A stretch of DNA of 5,477 nucleotides from an uncultured Verrucomicrobia subdivision 3 bacterium. Its GTDB lineage: Bacteria; Verrucomicrobiota; Verrucomicrobiae; Limisphaerales; CAMLLE01. The notes beneath the pieces are model-generated. The model had not been told where the DNA came from and searched no databases. It saw only the letters and a list, made by a program, of their open reading frames with translations. The position numbers and the translations under genes were made by a program. The stretch's first letter is position 1. Every line of letters begins with the position of its first letter. The stretch lies in contig CAMLLE010000250.1 of the NCBI GenBank assembly GCA_946480555.1, positions 1 to 5,477 of the forward strand, given 5' to 3'. This document shows positions 1 to 5,477 of the stretch, piece by piece.

Positions 1-29
1 CTCCGCGCCTCTGCGCCTCCGCGGTGAGA
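1..29. repeat. Dispersed intergenic repeat of CTCYGCGC units, cut by the window edge
   Basis: The first 24 bases are three tandem 8-base units: CTCCGCGC, CTCTGCGC and CTCCGCGG. They are followed by TGAGA. On the other strand this reads as a TCTCACCGCGGAGG-type sequence. From memory, repeats of the form 'tctgcgcctctgcggtga' are widespread between genes in Verrucomicrobiota, Planctomycetota and some other environmental bacteria. That match is recollection and was not searched. The repeat is incomplete because the window starts inside it. It lies about 200 bp past the stop codon of the last gene of the cluster, a typical place for such repeats. Confidence 0.55.
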
Positions 30-74
30 TGATCCGGAAATGAATTTGGAGAGACGCTATAATCAGTTCGACAA

Positions 75-90
75 CCGCTGGTCACAGCGG
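75..90 (-). terminator. Weak hairpin downstream of the gene cluster
   Basis: CCGCTG (75-80) and CAGCGG (85-90) form a perfect 6-bp stem around a GTCA loop. It lies about 140 bp past the stop codon of the last minus-strand gene. No run of T follows it on the minus strand, so it is not a standard intrinsic terminator. It could be a weak or Rho-assisted end signal, or chance in GC-rich DNA. The rest of 30-227 holds no gene, RNA or clear regulatory site that I can see. Confidence 0.2.
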
Positions 91-227
91 GCATGAATCG
101 AACATAGTAACGGCAGTCACAGCAAACCAGGCCAGTCACTTCGTCCTGACACTCAGATGCGAGGATGAATTGGGTGACCGGTTGCCACTTTGCTTGGAGC
201 GCCAGCCTCAGGCCACACGAAGCGAAT

Positions 228-1361
228 TCATCGCCAGAGGGAAACGGTGTTCGTTGCGCCCGTCGCCACGTTGACCAGGACGAGAACGGGTTCAGGCACC
301 TTGTTCGGTTCCGACGGACGTTCGCCGATCAAAGCGATGCTGTCTGCGCCCGGCAAAGCCTGGTGCAGGCGACCCATGCCAGTGGCGGTTTTCCAGATCG
401 GTTTCCCGTCGGGCGCAATGCGCGTCAGGGCGAACGGCGCGAACAATTCCGTCCCGGCGCGATGCAGAAGAAACAAGCTGGCGGGATCGCTCGCTTGAAG
501 AATGAGACCTCCGGGTTTGGCGCGGAGAAAAGCCGCCGCGCGATACTCGGTCGCACTGAGACGCTCGCTTGTCTCGATGCGCGGACGCGCCCCGCCGGTG
601 TCCACTTTGCCGCAATACAGCTGGCGGACGTGATCCTTTTCGCCAGCGGTGAAGTCTCGTGGCAGCGAAAAGCCGGGTTTGAAATCGCTTTTGGCGTCTG
701 CAGCGGTCGCCACTGCGATCCATTCGCTGGTCGAAACCAAGCCGCCAGAGCACAAGCTGCCTTCAAGGCGATCTTTGCCCAGTGTTTCCATCCCGGAACT
801 GCGCGGTGGCGGTGGGCACGCGGTCGCCTTCAGCGTCTCGCCAGAGAACGCATACGCCTGACTCCAATCCGGGGACACTGCCACGAAGCGATCCGTGAAG
901 TCCGGCCTGGCAGAAGTCAGGAACAATTCGAGTTCCGGGTTTGCCTTCCGCAAGTCCGCCTCACGCGCAATGCGGCCCGTTTTCAAATTCACCGCAAAAA
1001 CTTCGAGCGCTTGAATCCACGCCACGTCGCCGTCTGTTCCGAGAATTTTTGTGACCGGCGTCAGCGCGTTCGCCTGTTGCTGTCGCAGGAGCGTGAAGGT
1101 TTTTTGCTGGGCCGGGTCGGCGATGGCGACGGCCAGCAGATCAATGCGGAAACGGTCCTGGCCTGGCGCGCGATGCAACTTCGGAAGGTAGCGCTCAGTG
1201 GTGCTGATGAGTTGAAGAATGTGTGTGGGCGTGCGGAAGGCCGGGCCGAGCGGCGTTCCGGTGGATTTGATCGTCATGAATTGCCATCCGGCCAAGCCGG
1301 CTGCGAGCAGCACAAGAATGACGACGATCAGACCGAGGGCGACAGGGGATCTGTAATACAT
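228..1361 (-). CDS. Membrane-anchored hypothetical protein with propeller-like repeats (377 aa)
   Basis: I do not recognise a characterised function. The start is ATG, 6 bp after the TAG of the preceding gene; the stop is TGA. The N-terminus has Arg4 and then a hydrophobic helix at about residues 7-28 without an obvious cleavage site, so a signal anchor with the rest outside the cytoplasm is likely. The remainder shows recurring strand-turn patterns in which a hydrophobic strand is followed by a 'TG' or 'DG' turn: near 113-130 (VFAVNLKTGRIA), 160-175 (AVSPDWSQAYAFSG), 287-325 (ending RIAPDGKPIWKT) and 341-375 (ending VATGATNTVSLW). This resembles beta-propeller blades of the PQQ or WD40-like type, but the repeats are degenerate. 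Cysteines 182, 204 and 250 could form a disulfide. I faintly recall similar proteins annotated as 'PA2928 family', which I could not check. It is the last gene of the cluster and has no ribosome binding site of its own, suggesting coupled translation. Confidence 0.85.
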   Translation of the reverse strand: MYYRSPVALGLIVVILVLLAAGLAGWQFMTIKSTGTPLGPAFRTPTHILQLISTTERYLPKLHRAPGQDRFRIDLLAVAIADPAQQKTFTLLRQQQANALTPVTKILGTDGDVAWIQALEVFAVNLKTGRIAREADLRKANPELELFLTSARPDFTDRFVAVSPDWSQAYAFSGETLKATACPPPPRSSGMETLGKDRLEGSLCSGGLVSTSEWIAVATAADAKSDFKPGFSLPRDFTAGEKDHVRQLYCGKVDTGGARPRIETSERLSATEYRAAAFLRAKPGGLILQASDPASLFLLHRAGTELFAPFALTRIAPDGKPIWKTATGMGRLHQALPGADSIALIGERPSEPNKVPEPVLVLVNVATGATNTVSLWR

Positions 1362-1367
1362 GGCAGT

Positions 1368-2561
1368 CTATTGGGGACGCAGGCGGCGCAGGATCAATTT
1401 CCATGTGTCGAACTCGGACAGCGCATTCGTACCAGCGAGTCGGCGGACGTCCCAGTGACAGAACTGTTGCAGCATTTTCAGGAACTCCGATTCATCCGTG
1501 AACTCTTTGAGGTCCGGGTAATCGCCGTAGTCGGATCGAACGAACTTTCCGTCCTTCCAACAAATGTTCGTGCCGCCTTCCTTGTGCGAGTTGCCATACG
1601 AACCGCCGCGTTTCATTCCAGTTATGATCTCGCGTTGAATCGCCGGGACGGAATCGAGATGCGACTCCGTCCCAAGCGCCGCTTCGGCCAGCTTGCGATA
1701 GCGCTCCGCTGATCCCGCATCCGCTTTCGGGGGATTGGCCGCCATCAAGTCGCGCGTCCACAAACCGAACCAGCTGTCCGCCGTCTTGCGAAAATAGTCG
1801 TGCGTGTTTGCCGGCTGCTCGGCCCACGACACCTCGACGCGAAACGAGTAACAATTGCGAAAGAACAGCGCCGCTTCAAATCGCAGCTCGAAGTTGTAGC
1901 GCGCCCCGCTGACGTTGCCCCGCGCCAGCAGGCGCAATTGTCCGTTGTCCATCGCCCCGGCGAACAACGTCATCAACTCCCGTTCCAGCGCGAATAGAAC
2001 TTCGTGTGGCGGCCGCCGATCCTCGAAATGCAGAATGCGGATTGCACCGGTGGCAGTTTCGGTGGATTCCAGAACCCGGCGTGGTGGCTGAGACGAATCG
2101 CCGGTCTGTTCACGCGTTCCCAGGGGAATCGAGGAGGAGGACGAGGACGAGGATGAGGACGATTCGCCAAGCGCGATTTCAACGCTTGAGCCAGTGCTGC
2201 GTTCCGCCAGTCGCGTCAACGAATCCGGCTTCGGATTCTGCGCGTTGCGGATGGCGTTCATATCCGGCTCGGGCGGCGGGGGATTCGGTGGTTCGAGAAC
2301 AAAGTAAAACCGCTTCGCATCCGTGAACTCGCCGGAATAAATCGAGCTGTTCCGCTCGTAGAACCTGATGTCATCGCTGGAGGAGCGGGGCCGGGTCGTG
2401 ACTTTGTTTGCCAGCTTGAAATACGCACCCGCCGGCGGCGCGGGAAAACTATGGCCCACCTCAGCGATGGCATTGCCCACCGCGAGTTCCGATTCAATCA
2501 ACACACGCAGCGCCGGCGGAAACTTCGCGAGTTCCTTTTGTTGTTCCAGGGTGAGATTCAC
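1368..2561 (-). CDS. Soluble conserved hypothetical protein with an 11-serine run (397 aa)
   Basis: The function is unknown to me. The start is GTG, only 3 bp after the upstream TGA; the stop is TAG. No signal peptide or membrane helix is visible, so it is probably cytoplasmic, unlike its neighbours. Three parts can be seen. Residues 1-90 carry a motif around FPPALRVLIESEL (14-26) and SFPAPPAGAYFKL (38-50), followed by VTTRPR. Residues 91-165 are low complexity, with a proline run (91-98) and 11 consecutive serines (134-144). Residues 166-397 form a folded region of mixed strands and helices, including GGSYGNSHKEGG (319-330), DYGDYPD (344-350), FTDESEFLKMLQQF (354-367) and SEFDTWKLILRRL (382-394) at the end. 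The N- and C-terminal motifs look like family-conserved signatures, and from memory similar unnamed proteins exist elsewhere. The low-complexity middle looks like a flexible linker between two domains. Its place between membrane-protein genes suggests a soluble partner. Confidence 0.85.
   Translation of the reverse strand: MNLTLEQQKELAKFPPALRVLIESELAVGNAIAEVGHSFPAPPAGAYFKLANKVTTRPRSSSDDIRFYERNSSIYSGEFTDAKRFYFVLEPPNPPPPEPDMNAIRNAQNPKPDSLTRLAERSTGSSVEIALGESSSSSSSSSSSIPLGTREQTGDSSQPPRRVLESTETATGAIRILHFEDRRPPHEVLFALERELMTLFAGAMDNGQLRLLARGNVSGARYNFELRFEAALFFRNCYSFRVEVSWAEQPANTHDYFRKTADSWFGLWTRDLMAANPPKADAGSAERYRKLAEAALGTESHLDSVPAIQREIITGMKRGGSYGNSHKEGGTNICWKDGKFVRSDYGDYPDLKEFTDESEFLKMLQQFCHWDVRRLAGTNALSEFDTWKLILRRLRPQ
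2130..2162 (-). repeat. Poly-serine codon tract (11 TCN codons)
   Basis: Eleven consecutive TCN codons encode serines 134-144 of the 397-residue protein. The codons are mixed (TCG, TCC and TCA), so the DNA is only an imperfect simple repeat; on the plus strand it reads as GAGGAC-like hexamers. The mixed third positions suggest either an old expansion or selection for serine itself. The tract lies in the linker between the two better-structured parts of the protein. Confidence 0.8.
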
Positions 2562-2564
2562 GAT

Positions 2565-3884
2565 TCAACGCGGTTTCGGATCGGTGGGCAATGGTTCGAC
2601 TCCGGCCCATTGATGCAGATAGTAACTGGCGACGCGGCAGACATCCGTTCGCATGACGTGGTTGTCGGTGCGGACGCGCGAAAGTTCGAGGATCGGTTTC
2701 AGTTCGGTGGTGAAATCACCATTGCACTTGGTGCGCAACTGCCGCGCGGCCTCCATCCAGCCGTTGAACCGGATCGAAACATCGGCTGCGCCTTCGTAAC
2801 TGGGATCCGCTTCCACCGGCGTGCCGTTGAACTTGCGGATGCGCTCGGCGATGTCGCGCCCCGCGGTTTCGACTGCGGCAACGTATTCAGCATTGGGATG
2901 CGACAATTCGCCGATGAGTCGCAAAGCCGCATTGGCCTGGCGTGCGTCATTGCCAAGCGCGAGCTGGCGGAGTTCCAAGGCCAGATTCGGCCGGCTCGCG
3001 ACGAGCTTTCGCGCGCGTTCGGTTTGCGGTTGTTCGTGGGTGAGATACGGAAACCAGCTTTCCACCGGTGCGTCGGCGGGGATGGCGAGAAACTCCGCTT
3101 CCTTGCGCGCGTCTTCCTCCAGTTGATATTCCGCCTGCGTTTTCGGCGGTGTCGGCGGCGGGATTTTCTGCACGCGAAAACGACAGGACATTTTGTCTGC
3201 GGGCCAGGGCTGACCGTCACCTTGCTGGCGCGGAATCCAATCGCTCCATTCGAGGAATTGTGTTCCGGGCCGACGCGGCAACGGCAACATAAAGCCGAAG
3301 ACATCTTTGGACTCGTCGCGATACAGACCGACGCTGCGTTTGCCTCGCTCGGTGAACAGCAAGACTTCCGCGGGCACAATCCAACGACCGTTTTCAAGTC
3401 GCGCTTTGTCCGTCACGACCGTGCCGGTGTCCGATTTCCGCTGCGTGTAACCCGCCAGCGACGCGAGTTGAAATGTCCATTTGCCTTCCGCTGTCGGCGG
3501 CATGGCGGTGTTGGTCGAAGCCGGGAACCGAAATTCCACTTCCAGCATCAACTCGCGTCCCTCGATCGTCGGCGGCACATCCGCCAGCAGGCGGCAGAGC
3601 AAGGCGGCAATACCCGCAACGACCAGCACGACGCCAAGGGCGGCACCGAGTTCCTTGGAAAAGCCCCCGCCATAGTTCGCAGCGACGACGCGCGAAATGA
3701 TCAGCCCGACGATGAATCCCGCAATGCCGCCGCCGATCGCCGTGAAGATGACGAAGTAGCCAGCCGCGCCTTCGCGACTGGACACGCTATACCAGGAGAC
3801 GCAGGCATTGGAGATGAAGCCCGCGAGGAGCAGGCCGGCGACGCCCGAGAGAAGCGAAACAAAAATGGAAGTGAGCCAAGTCAT
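2565..3884 (-). CDS. Three-helix membrane protein with large extracytoplasmic region (439 aa)
   Basis: I cannot name a function. The start is ATG, 28 bp after the TAG of the preceding gene, and the sequence before it (TTTACCCCAC) has no Shine-Dalgarno match. Membrane helices lie at about residues 5-25, 42-66 and 79-101. Arg65 and Lys77 in the second loop favour that loop being cytoplasmic, which places the remaining 335 residues outside the cytoplasm. Residues 107-240 look beta-rich, including ELMLEVEFRFPA, NGRWIVPAEVLLF and a tryptophan-rich EWSDWIP (212-218). After a proline-rich hinge (IPPPTPPKTQ, 241-250), residues 250-430 look mainly helical, with pairs of amphipathic helices near 299-327 and 385-427 that recall HEAT-like repeats. 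Cys393 and Cys416 lie in this helical part. The gene overlaps nothing and is followed after 3 bp by the soluble 397-residue protein, so the two are probably translationally coupled. Confidence 0.87.
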   Translation of the reverse strand: MTWLTSIFVSLLSGVAGLLLAGFISNACVSWYSVSSREGAAGYFVIFTAIGGGIAGFIVGLIISRVVAANYGGGFSKELGAALGVVLVVAGIAALLCRLLADVPPTIEGRELMLEVEFRFPASTNTAMPPTAEGKWTFQLASLAGYTQRKSDTGTVVTDKARLENGRWIVPAEVLLFTERGKRSVGLYRDESKDVFGFMLPLPRRPGTQFLEWSDWIPRQQGDGQPWPADKMSCRFRVQKIPPPTPPKTQAEYQLEEDARKEAEFLAIPADAPVESWFPYLTHEQPQTERARKLVASRPNLALELRQLALGNDARQANAALRLIGELSHPNAEYVAAVETAGRDIAERIRKFNGTPVEADPSYEGAADVSIRFNGWMEAARQLRTKCNGDFTTELKPILELSRVRTDNHVMRTDVCRVASYYLHQWAGVEPLPTDPKPR

Positions 3885-3912
3885 GTGGGGTAAATTGAGT
3901 TTCGAGATGCCA

Positions 3913-5358
3913 CTACTCCGTCAACCAGCGCAGCCACGTTGGACCTTGCCAGACAGTGGGCCGCCAGCTCCAGCCGGCGCGGGTCACGGCTTCGATGAGC
4001 GGCGATTTCATCTCCTGCAAGTTGAACGTGTAGGCGTAACTCAATTCCGGCTTGAACCGGCCTTGTTCGTCAAGCTGCAAACCGAATACCCGCTGATGTT
4101 CGTACTGGAAGAACACGATGCCGAAACCGGTCTTCCATTCGAGATTCGCGCCACCGCGACCCGCCGACCAATCGAAGCTCGCCACATAATCCGTCGCACG
4201 AACAGTGCGGGTCGTTTCGTCCAGCACCATGCGGATGCGCAAGGTGCGCTTCATGCCGCGGGCGCGATGCAGGTCAATCCACTTCGCGTCCGCATAACGC
4301 CACGTGGCGAAGAATTCATTCGGCTGTGTGCCGCGTTCGATCTGGAACGGCACGTCGAGTTCGTTGACGGATTCCAAACGCCGCGCGACTTCTCCCGCGC
4401 TGAGCGGCGCAATGCCAGTCTTTGCCGGCGACGTTCCTGCCCACGCGGCTCCTTTGAAATAATAGACGACGATGATGAACAGGTAGGCCGCCAGCGCGGC
4501 TGCGGTCAGAGCGATGCGAAGCGGCGAAGTAGCGGCAGGCATCCTGCCTGCCGTAGAGCCGGGCTCCCAGCCCGGCGGACGAGATGCGGCAGAGGCGGAG
4601 ATCGTGGAGGATTCGGATATCTCGTTCGTGGCGGAGGTTGATCCGGGTGGCAAGATGCCACCCTCCACGGCAGGCAGGATGCCTGCCGCTACGGCGGCCA
4701 GCGGCGCGCGACGTGGAATTTCAAATCCGCCAGCCGACATTCGCGCGCGAATCGTGGCGTCATTCGCACCGGTCCATACGCCGAGCATCGTTCCGAACGG
4801 CAGCGCGTAAACGCGATCACCGACGGGCCGGGTAACGGCGTAGCCGCGTTGCGAATCGCCCTTGCCGCCCGTTTGCAGGCCGGCGATGCGAAGGTAATTC
4901 ACCCAAGCCTTTTCAGCGATTGAAGAATTCTTGAAGCGCGCGAGCAGAACCGTTTCGCCATTCGGCAGCACGGCGAACTGCGCGAAGTCAGCGGCAGCGA
5001 AGACATCGCCGTAAGCGGCGCGCACGTCGGAGATCAGTTGCGGGTCAACGTCCGGACCGAACAGGGATTTGGCGTCCAGGCTGCGGGTCGCAGCGTTTGT
5101 GTTGCTCGGCTCGGCTAACTGTTCCAGCGCTGCAGCGCGCGGGGCTTCGATCTTCGTCGTTCGGACGGCCTTGTAGAAATGCCCGATGACTTGGGGAACA
5201 ACGATCAAGGCGAAGAATCCGGCGAACCAATAGATGGATCGCAAGGATACGCCGGAGCGCGCCATGATCACTCCGAGAATGGTGCAGACAAACGCCCCAG
5301 CCACGAGCAGGCCGACGCTGATGGAAAGTCCGACATTGGCGCGAAAAAGTTGGAGCAT
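3913..5358 (-). CDS. Three-helix membrane protein interrupted in frame by a repeat element (481 aa)
   Basis: The function is unknown to me. The start is ATG, 6 bp after the stop of the truncated upstream gene; the stop is TAG. Membrane helices lie at about residues 11-32, 41-61 and 281-301. Between helices 2 and 3 is a domain at about 95-215 (for example YGDVFAAADFAQFAVLPNGE and VYALPFGTMLGVWTG). After helix 3 comes a C-terminal domain at about 318-481 with blocks that look conserved: ATWRYADAKWIDLHRARGMK (351-370), ASFDWSAGRGGANLEWKTG (393-411), FQYEHQRVFGLQ (417-428) and YAYTFNLQEMKSPLIEAV (441-458). The charge pattern suggests the middle domain is cytoplasmic and the C-terminal domain outside. 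Residues 223-277 are encoded by the palindromic element, which forms a Gly/Pro/Ala/Ser-rich linker just before helix 3 and leaves the frame open. Without the probable 60-codon insertion the protein would be about 421 residues. The domains on both sides look intact, so the gene is probably functional and not a pseudogene. Confidence 0.88.
   Translation of the reverse strand: MLQLFRANVGLSISVGLLVAGAFVCTILGVIMARSGVSLRSIYWFAGFFALIVVPQVIGHFYKAVRTTKIEAPRAAALEQLAEPSNTNAATRSLDAKSLFGPDVDPQLISDVRAAYGDVFAAADFAQFAVLPNGETVLLARFKNSSIAEKAWVNYLRIAGLQTGGKGDSQRGYAVTRPVGDRVYALPFGTMLGVWTGANDATIRARMSAGGFEIPRRAPLAAVAAGILPAVEGGILPPGSTSATNEISESSTISASAASRPPGWEPGSTAGRMPAATSPLRIALTAAALAAYLFIIVVYYFKGAAWAGTSPAKTGIAPLSAGEVARRLESVNELDVPFQIERGTQPNEFFATWRYADAKWIDLHRARGMKRTLRIRMVLDETTRTVRATDYVASFDWSAGRGGANLEWKTGFGIVFFQYEHQRVFGLQLDEQGRFKPELSYAYTFNLQEMKSPLIEAVTRAGWSWRPTVWQGPTWLRWLTE
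4529..4558. repeat. Left terminal inverted repeat of the element
   Basis: This 30-base arm matches the reverse complement of 4663-4692 with one mismatch; the outer 24 bases match exactly. The arm is itself a hairpin: CGGCAGGCA (4533-4541) pairs over 9 bp with TGCCTGCCG (4545-4553) around the loop TCC. Confidence 0.9.
4558..4576. repeat. Inner left hairpin of the element
   Basis: GCCGGGCT (4558-4565) and AGCCCGGC (4569-4576) form a perfect 8-bp stem with the loop CCC. It directly follows the outer hairpin and differs in sequence from the inner right hairpin while keeping the same stem and loop size. Confidence 0.85.
4645..4663. repeat. Inner right hairpin of the element
   Basis: GGGTGGCA (4645-4652) and TGCCACCC (4656-4663) form a perfect 8-bp stem with the loop AGA. 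Its stem sequence is unlike the inner left hairpin, so the fold appears to be conserved more than the bases. Confidence 0.85.
4663..4692. repeat. Right terminal inverted repeat of the element
   Basis: This is the partner of 4529-4558. It contains its own 9-bp hairpin: CGGCAGGCA (4668-4676) pairs with TGCCTGCCG (4680-4688) around the loop GGA. Confidence 0.9.
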
Positions 5359-5364
5359 GGCGTT

Positions 5365-5477
5365 TCAGCGTTTGAAAACCTCGCAGTTGAACGCTAGGAG
5401 CACGGTGGAAATTGTCGTCACAACGATCCCCAAGACGAAGCGGATGGGGATCATGGAGCCGGGAATCCAGCGGAACG
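5365..5477 (-). CDS. C-terminal end of a probable membrane protein, truncated by the window
   Basis: The reading frame enters from beyond the right edge and ends at a TGA (5365-5367) after 36 visible residues. These start FRWIPGSMIPIRFVLG and end AFNCEVFKR. Visible residues 13-29 form a hydrophobic helix followed by a short charged tail, so the protein probably ends with a membrane segment and a cytoplasmic tail. The gap to the next gene is only 6 bp, which places it in the same transcription unit. An internal ATG at 5452-5454 could in principle start a 29-residue one-helix protein, but an open frame continuing upstream makes a truncated longer gene more likely. The family cannot be identified from this fragment. 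Confidence 0.65.
   Translation of the reverse strand, partial: FRWIPGSMIPIRFVLGIVVTTISTVLLAFNCEVFKR

Larger units (their letters stand above)
4529..4692. mobile_element. MITE-like palindromic repeat element inserted within a gene
   Basis: The segment begins GTAGCGGCAGGC and ends with its reverse complement GCCTGCCGCTAC. It holds four short hairpins, two at each end, around a core of about 68 bp. It encodes no transposase, so any movement would have needed an enzyme supplied in trans. On the minus strand it is read as residues 223-277 of the 481-residue membrane protein; the plus strand also has one stop-free frame through it. Both strands give AAGILPAVE near one end and AGRMPAAT near the other. 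From memory, peptides of this kind are frequent in predicted Verrucomicrobiota proteins, which would make this one copy of a high-copy dispersed family. The exact outer boundaries are uncertain by a few bases. Confidence 0.75.
4520..4706. repeat. Flanking 7-bp direct repeat, possible target-site duplication
   Basis: AGCGGCG occurs at 4520-4526 and again at 4700-4706, just outside the two ends of the element. The copies are offset by exactly 180 bp, which is 60 codons. In the protein the repeat shows as 'APL' (218-220) before and 'SPL' (278-280) after the insert. It fits a target-site duplication, although 2 bp (left) and 7 bp (right) separate it from the terminal inverted repeats, and short GC-rich matches can arise by chance. 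Confidence 0.4.

Noticed and set aside
58..63. TATAAT on the plus strand as a promoter -10 box
   Set aside because: No acceptable -35 box lies 16-18 bp upstream, and no plus-strand gene follows.
165..1712. Long plus-strand open frame (515 codons)
   Set aside because: It runs antisense to two genes with clear membrane anchors, tight spacing and plausible folds. Its translation is rich in Arg, Ala, Gly and Phe without domain structure, as expected of an antisense shadow in GC-rich DNA.
2451..3893. Long plus-strand open frame (480 codons)
   Set aside because: It is antisense to the 439-residue membrane protein and crosses the start of the 397-residue gene. Its composition is Arg-rich and shows no recognisable motif.
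3885..3912. Promoter or terminator in the largest internal gap of the cluster
   Set aside because: The 28 bases hold no hairpin, T-run or promoter-like boxes.
3808..4641. Plus-strand open frame of 277 codons ending inside the repeat element
   Set aside because: It is antisense to the 481-residue gene and ends at a stop in the element core. The minus-strand frame has the credible helices and conserved-looking blocks.
4529..4692. CRISPR array or RNA gene
   Set aside because: The repeats are inverted, not regularly spaced direct repeats with spacers, and the segment lies inside an intact coding sequence.
4523..4696. Four-base GGCG flanks (4523-4526, 4693-4696) as the target-site duplication
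   Set aside because: The offset of 170 bp is not a multiple of three, so such an insertion would shift the frame. The 7-bp pair with a 180-bp offset fits better.
4514..4810. Plus-strand 98-codon frame through the repeat element
   Set aside because: It is open because of the element's symmetry, not because it is a gene. It is reported as a property of the element instead.

Overview
The window is a tightly packed run of protein-coding genes, all on the minus strand, from a GC-rich bacterium. Two dispersed repeats give the best hint of its identity. One is an ORF-compatible palindromic element encoding peptides of the 'AAGILPAVE...AGRMPAAT' type. The other, at the left edge, is an intergenic repeat built from CTCYGCGC units. 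From memory, both types are common in Verrucomicrobiota genomes, with similar ones in Planctomycetota. That assignment is an inference and no search was run.

Layout in transcription order (right to left): the 3' end of a truncated gene whose visible part is one membrane helix (5365-5477); a 481-residue three-helix membrane protein (3913-5358) carrying an in-frame repeat element (4529-4692); a 439-residue protein with three N-terminal helices and a large extracytoplasmic part (2565-3884); a 397-residue soluble protein with a GTG start and an 11-serine run (1368-2561); and a 377-residue protein with one N-terminal anchor and a propeller-like repeat region (228-1361). Gaps are 6, 28, 3 and 6 bp, so the genes are almost certainly co-transcribed from a promoter beyond the right edge. 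None of the starts has a good Shine-Dalgarno sequence. Positions 1-227 are non-coding and hold the edge repeat and a weak hairpin.

I recognise no characterised function for any of these proteins. The set looks like a conserved-hypothetical cassette: three or four membrane-anchored proteins with large domains, probably on both faces of the membrane, plus one soluble partner. A shared membrane-associated complex is a reasonable guess but is not shown by the sequence.

The most interesting feature is the roughly 164-bp palindromic element inside the 481-residue gene. It has 30-bp terminal inverted repeats (one mismatch) and four short hairpins with 3-nt loops. It is readable without stops in one frame on each strand, with the same terminal peptides from either strand. 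It lies in the linker before the third membrane helix. A 7-bp direct repeat flanks it with an offset of exactly 180 bp (60 codons), which would explain how it inserted without breaking the gene.
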